NCBI GenBank assembly: GCA_964404765.1
Contig: CAYOLL010000267.1
Location: forward strand, 1 to 6,543
Length of the DNA stretch: 6,543 nucleotides
Direction of reading: 5' to 3'
From: CAYOLL01 sp964404765 [NCBI: uncultured Gemmatimonadota bacterium]
GTDB taxonomy: Bacteria; 4572-55
Shown here: piece after piece, positions 4,385-6,543 of the stretch
How the letters are laid out: every line of letters starts with the position of its first letter
How positions within the stretch are numbered: position 1 is the stretch's first letter
The notes under the pieces: generated by a model
What the model saw: the letters and a program-made list of their open reading frames with translations, nothing else
What the model was told of the DNA's origin: nothing
The model's database searches: none
Program-made: the position numbers and the translations under genes

Positions 4385-6543
4385 ATGCGAATTTTAATTG
4401 TCGAAGATGAGCCTAATATCGGTTTATTAGTCAAAAAGCTTGCGACTTCAATTGACCCTGCGGCTGTTTTCGTAACCCGGGCGAGTGAAGCATTGCAGCT
4501 TTTTGCAGAAACCTTTTTCCCGATTGTCATCACAGACGTGGGGCTGCCGGGGATGGACGGCCTGGAGTTTTGCCGGCGTCTTCGGCTTGTACCGGGCGGC
4601 CGCTACGTTTCCATCCTGATTATGACTGCCACGCTGCAGCCACGAGATCTGCAGCGCATGTTAGACGCAGGCGCCGATGACTATATCGGCAAACCGCTTG
4701 ATTTATTTCATTTCCAGATCCGGCTGCAGATTTTAGTGGATCGTGCCCAGAAACGTTTGGAATTCCGCCAGACCGAAAAAGCTTTGCGCGAGAGTGAGGA
4801 TCGCTTTCGGCAAGTGGTGGAAGATCAGACCGAGTTTATCAACCGCTTTAAACCGGATGGAACCATCACCTTTGTGAATCTGGCCATGTGCCGGGCAATG
4901 AGTCAACCTGCTGAAGCGCTGATTGGCCGAAGCATTTTCCGCTCTATTCCGGAGAATCGTCTGGCGGAATTCAGGCAGCAACTTGAAGCAACGACCCCGG
5001 AAAATCCTATTTTTGAGAACGAGCTAAAAGTAGCTTTGCCCGATGGCGCCACGCAATGGCAGCACTGGACGAATCGCGCTACTTTTGATGAGAAAGGCCA
5101 ACGTTTTGAATTTCAAGCGGTTGGCCGCGATGTCTCTGCCCGTCGGCGGGCCGAGGATGCGTTGCGAGAGTCCGAAGAAAAATATCGGGCGCTTTTTAAC
5201 GATGCCAGTGATCCGATCTTTATTATTGATCTGGCGACGGGTCAGATCAAAGATGCGAATCAGCAAGCTGCAATGACAATGGGCTACACGCATAGCGATC
5301 TATTGCAGCTTACAATTGATGAGTTGATTTATGAACGCAAGTCCAATGAGGAACGACAAACGATTTTACAGGATTTGCTCCATAAAGGCAGTGTTATTTT
5401 CGAGCATATTCACCGTCGTAAAGACGGCACTCCCGTATCTGTCGAAGTCAGCAGCCGCATGATTATCTATCATGGCAAACATGCTTTCCTCAGTGTGGTG
5501 CGCGATATCACCGAGCGCAAGCAGGCCGAAGCACAGTTGCTGATGCTAAAAACGGCGGTGGACACCACCGAAGCGGGTATTACCATTACCGATCCAAATG
5601 GCCTGATTATTTACAGCAATCAGGCTGAAGCGCAGATGCATGGCTATAAGCCTGAGGAATTGCGGGGAATGCCTGCCAACATTTTTGGCGCCGAGATGCA
5701 GGCAGAGCCCACCCCGGAGTCCGAGTCAATGCAGGCAGAGGATTTTTTTAACTGGAAACGGGAACGGATGAATCGTCGTAAGGACGGTTCCACCTTTCCG
5801 GTTGAATTAATCTCTAATCCCATTGTTGATCGAACCGGCCGGCCAATTGGCACGGTCACGGTTTGCGGCGATATAACCAATCGCAAGCTGAGCGCACAGG
5901 CGCTGATCGAAAGCCGCGCCCGTCTGGAAACCATCTTCAACGTCGCGCCGGTTTCGCTGATCGTCATTCGTCTTGACGATAAAAGTATTTTGTCCGCAAA
6001 CCCGGCAACAAAAAAATTGCTCGATCTAAAGGAAACCAATACGCTTAGCCTCACCTGCGCCGACTTTTTTCCGGATCAGGAAAAGTTTAGTGAATTTATC
6101 GCGGCAGTCCTCGCCCAAAATGGCAATGTCAGCGGCTATGAATTGCGGGGTCGGCGCTCGGATGGGCATGACTTCTGGGTTCTGGCCTCTGCGGCTTTAA
6201 TGGATTACGATAGCCAACCCGCAGCGCTGATGGGCTTGTTAGATATTACCGAGCGGAAAAAATTTGAATATGAATTGTATCAGGCCAAAGATGCAGCAGA
6301 AGCGGCCAATCGGGCCAAAAGTGATTTTTTGGCCAGCATGAGCCATGAATTGCGCACCCCACTCAATGCCATTTTGGGCTATACCCAAATTTTTCAGCAA
6401 CAACCGGCGCTAATGGCCGAATATGGCAGTGCGATCAAAACAATGCATCACAGTGGTGAACATCTGCTAATGATCATAAATGACATTTTGGATCTGGCCA
6501 AAATCGAAGCCCGCCGATTTGAATTAGCTATTACCGATTTCAG
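4385..6543 (+). CDS. Hybrid sensory histidine kinase (REC-PAS x4-HisKA), partial, cut by the window end
   Basis: An uninterrupted frame of 719 codons runs off the right edge. Residues 1-118 form a receiver domain: [10 protein letters not shown] with acidic pocket Glu7/Asp8, phosphoacceptor Asp51 in [11 protein letters not shown], Thr81 and Lys103 in GKP. Four PAS/PAC units follow at about 136-252, 262-379, 386-502 and 508-626; the second and fourth end with DITERK and the third with the variant DITNRK. Two are introduced by the near-identical linkers ALRESED and ALRESEE. A helical linker (626-648) leads into HisKA, with [14 protein letters not shown] (653-666) carrying phosphoacceptor His654. 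The HATPase domain lies beyond the window, so further domains are unknown. No transmembrane segment or signal peptide is visible, so it is probably a cytoplasmic sensor of redox state, a ligand or an input phosphorelay. An N-terminal receiver suggests it is itself controlled by another kinase. The first PAS-bound signal cannot be predicted, since no clear haem or flavin motif is seen. The start is supported by the receiver N-terminus; GGGGG lies only 3 nt upstream and AGAGG 12 nt upstream, so the ribosome site is imperfect. Confidence 0.92.
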   Translation, partial: MRILIVEDEPNIGLLVKKLATSIDPAAVFVTRASEALQLFAETFFPIVITDVGLPGMDGLEFCRRLRLVPGGRYVSILIMTATLQPRDLQRMLDAGADDYIGKPLDLFHFQIRLQILVDRAQKRLEFRQTEKALRESEDRFRQVVEDQTEFINRFKPDGTITFVNLAMCRAMSQPAEALIGRSIFRSIPENRLAEFRQQLEATTPENPIFENELKVALPDGATQWQHWTNRATFDEKGQRFEFQAVGRDVSARRRAEDALRESEEKYRALFNDASDPIFIIDLATGQIKDANQQAAMTMGYTHSDLLQLTIDELIYERKSNEERQTILQDLLHKGSVIFEHIHRRKDGTPVSVEVSSRMIIYHGKHAFLSVVRDITERKQAEAQLLMLKTAVDTTEAGITITDPNGLIIYSNQAEAQMHGYKPEELRGMPANIFGAEMQAEPTPESESMQAEDFFNWKRERMNRRKDGSTFPVELISNPIVDRTGRPIGTVTVCGDITNRKLSAQALIESRARLETIFNVAPVSLIVIRLDDKSILSANPATKKLLDLKETNTLSLTCADFFPDQEKFSEFIAAVLAQNGNVSGYELRGRRSDGHDFWVLASAALMDYDSQPAALMGLLDITERKKFEYELYQAKDAAEAANRAKSDFLASMSHELRTPLNAILGYTQIFQQQPALMAEYGSAIKTMHHSGEHLLMIINDILDLAKIEARRFELAITDF

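Noticed and set aside
5840-5870. TGGCAC followed by TTTGC as a possible sigma-54 promoter
   Set aside because: The distance between the GG and GC elements is 14 nt where 10 are needed, and it lies inside the kinase coding sequence.
5644-6054. A 136-codon open frame antisense to the kinase gene
   Set aside because: The opposite frame encodes clear PAS domains over the same stretch, so this is a shadow frame.

Overview
The window looks like chromosomal DNA from a Gram-negative-type, probably environmental bacterium with roughly balanced base composition. It carries two complete housekeeping-type genes (rpoN and trpB), a complete acyl-CoA dehydrogenase-type gene and the first part of a large signalling gene. 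Two hairpin-forming repeats built from CACAGAG-like and CACGAAG-like units lie between trpB and rpoN. From memory, such repeats recur in many uncultured and environmental bacterial genomes. Nothing fixes the taxonomy; a member of the FCB/Calditrichota/KSB1-like lineages would fit, but this is a weak guess.

Layout, left to right. Positions 1-118 hold a perfect 11-bp inverted repeat followed by a short T run, probably the terminator of a gene outside the window. Positions 119-994 (+) encode a short-chain 3-hydroxyacyl-CoA dehydrogenase. It converges, over a 63-bp gap without a convincing terminator, on rpoN (1058-2494, -), the complete RNA polymerase sigma-54 factor. A 448-bp gene-free stretch (2495-2942) then carries the CACAGAG hairpin (2714-2780) and a 142-bp imperfect palindrome (2799-2940) that ends two bases from the trpB stop codon. 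trpB (2943-4148, -) is a complete tryptophan synthase beta chain without trpA next to it in this window. A divergent intergenic region (4149-4384) holds candidate promoters, a 9-bp direct repeat and a stem-loop. From 4385 to the right edge (+) runs a hybrid sensory histidine kinase with an N-terminal receiver domain, four PAS domains and the start of the HisKA domain. It is cut by the window end before its ATP-binding domain.

The genes do not form one functional operon. trpB and rpoN are co-oriented but separated by the repeat block, which probably isolates or processes their transcripts. The kinase is divergent from trpB and the dehydrogenase is convergent with rpoN. I see no phage, transposase, CRISPR, toxin-antitoxin or RNA gene. 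I see no clear new multi-gene system. The most unusual signals are the structured repeats in the trpB-rpoN gap.
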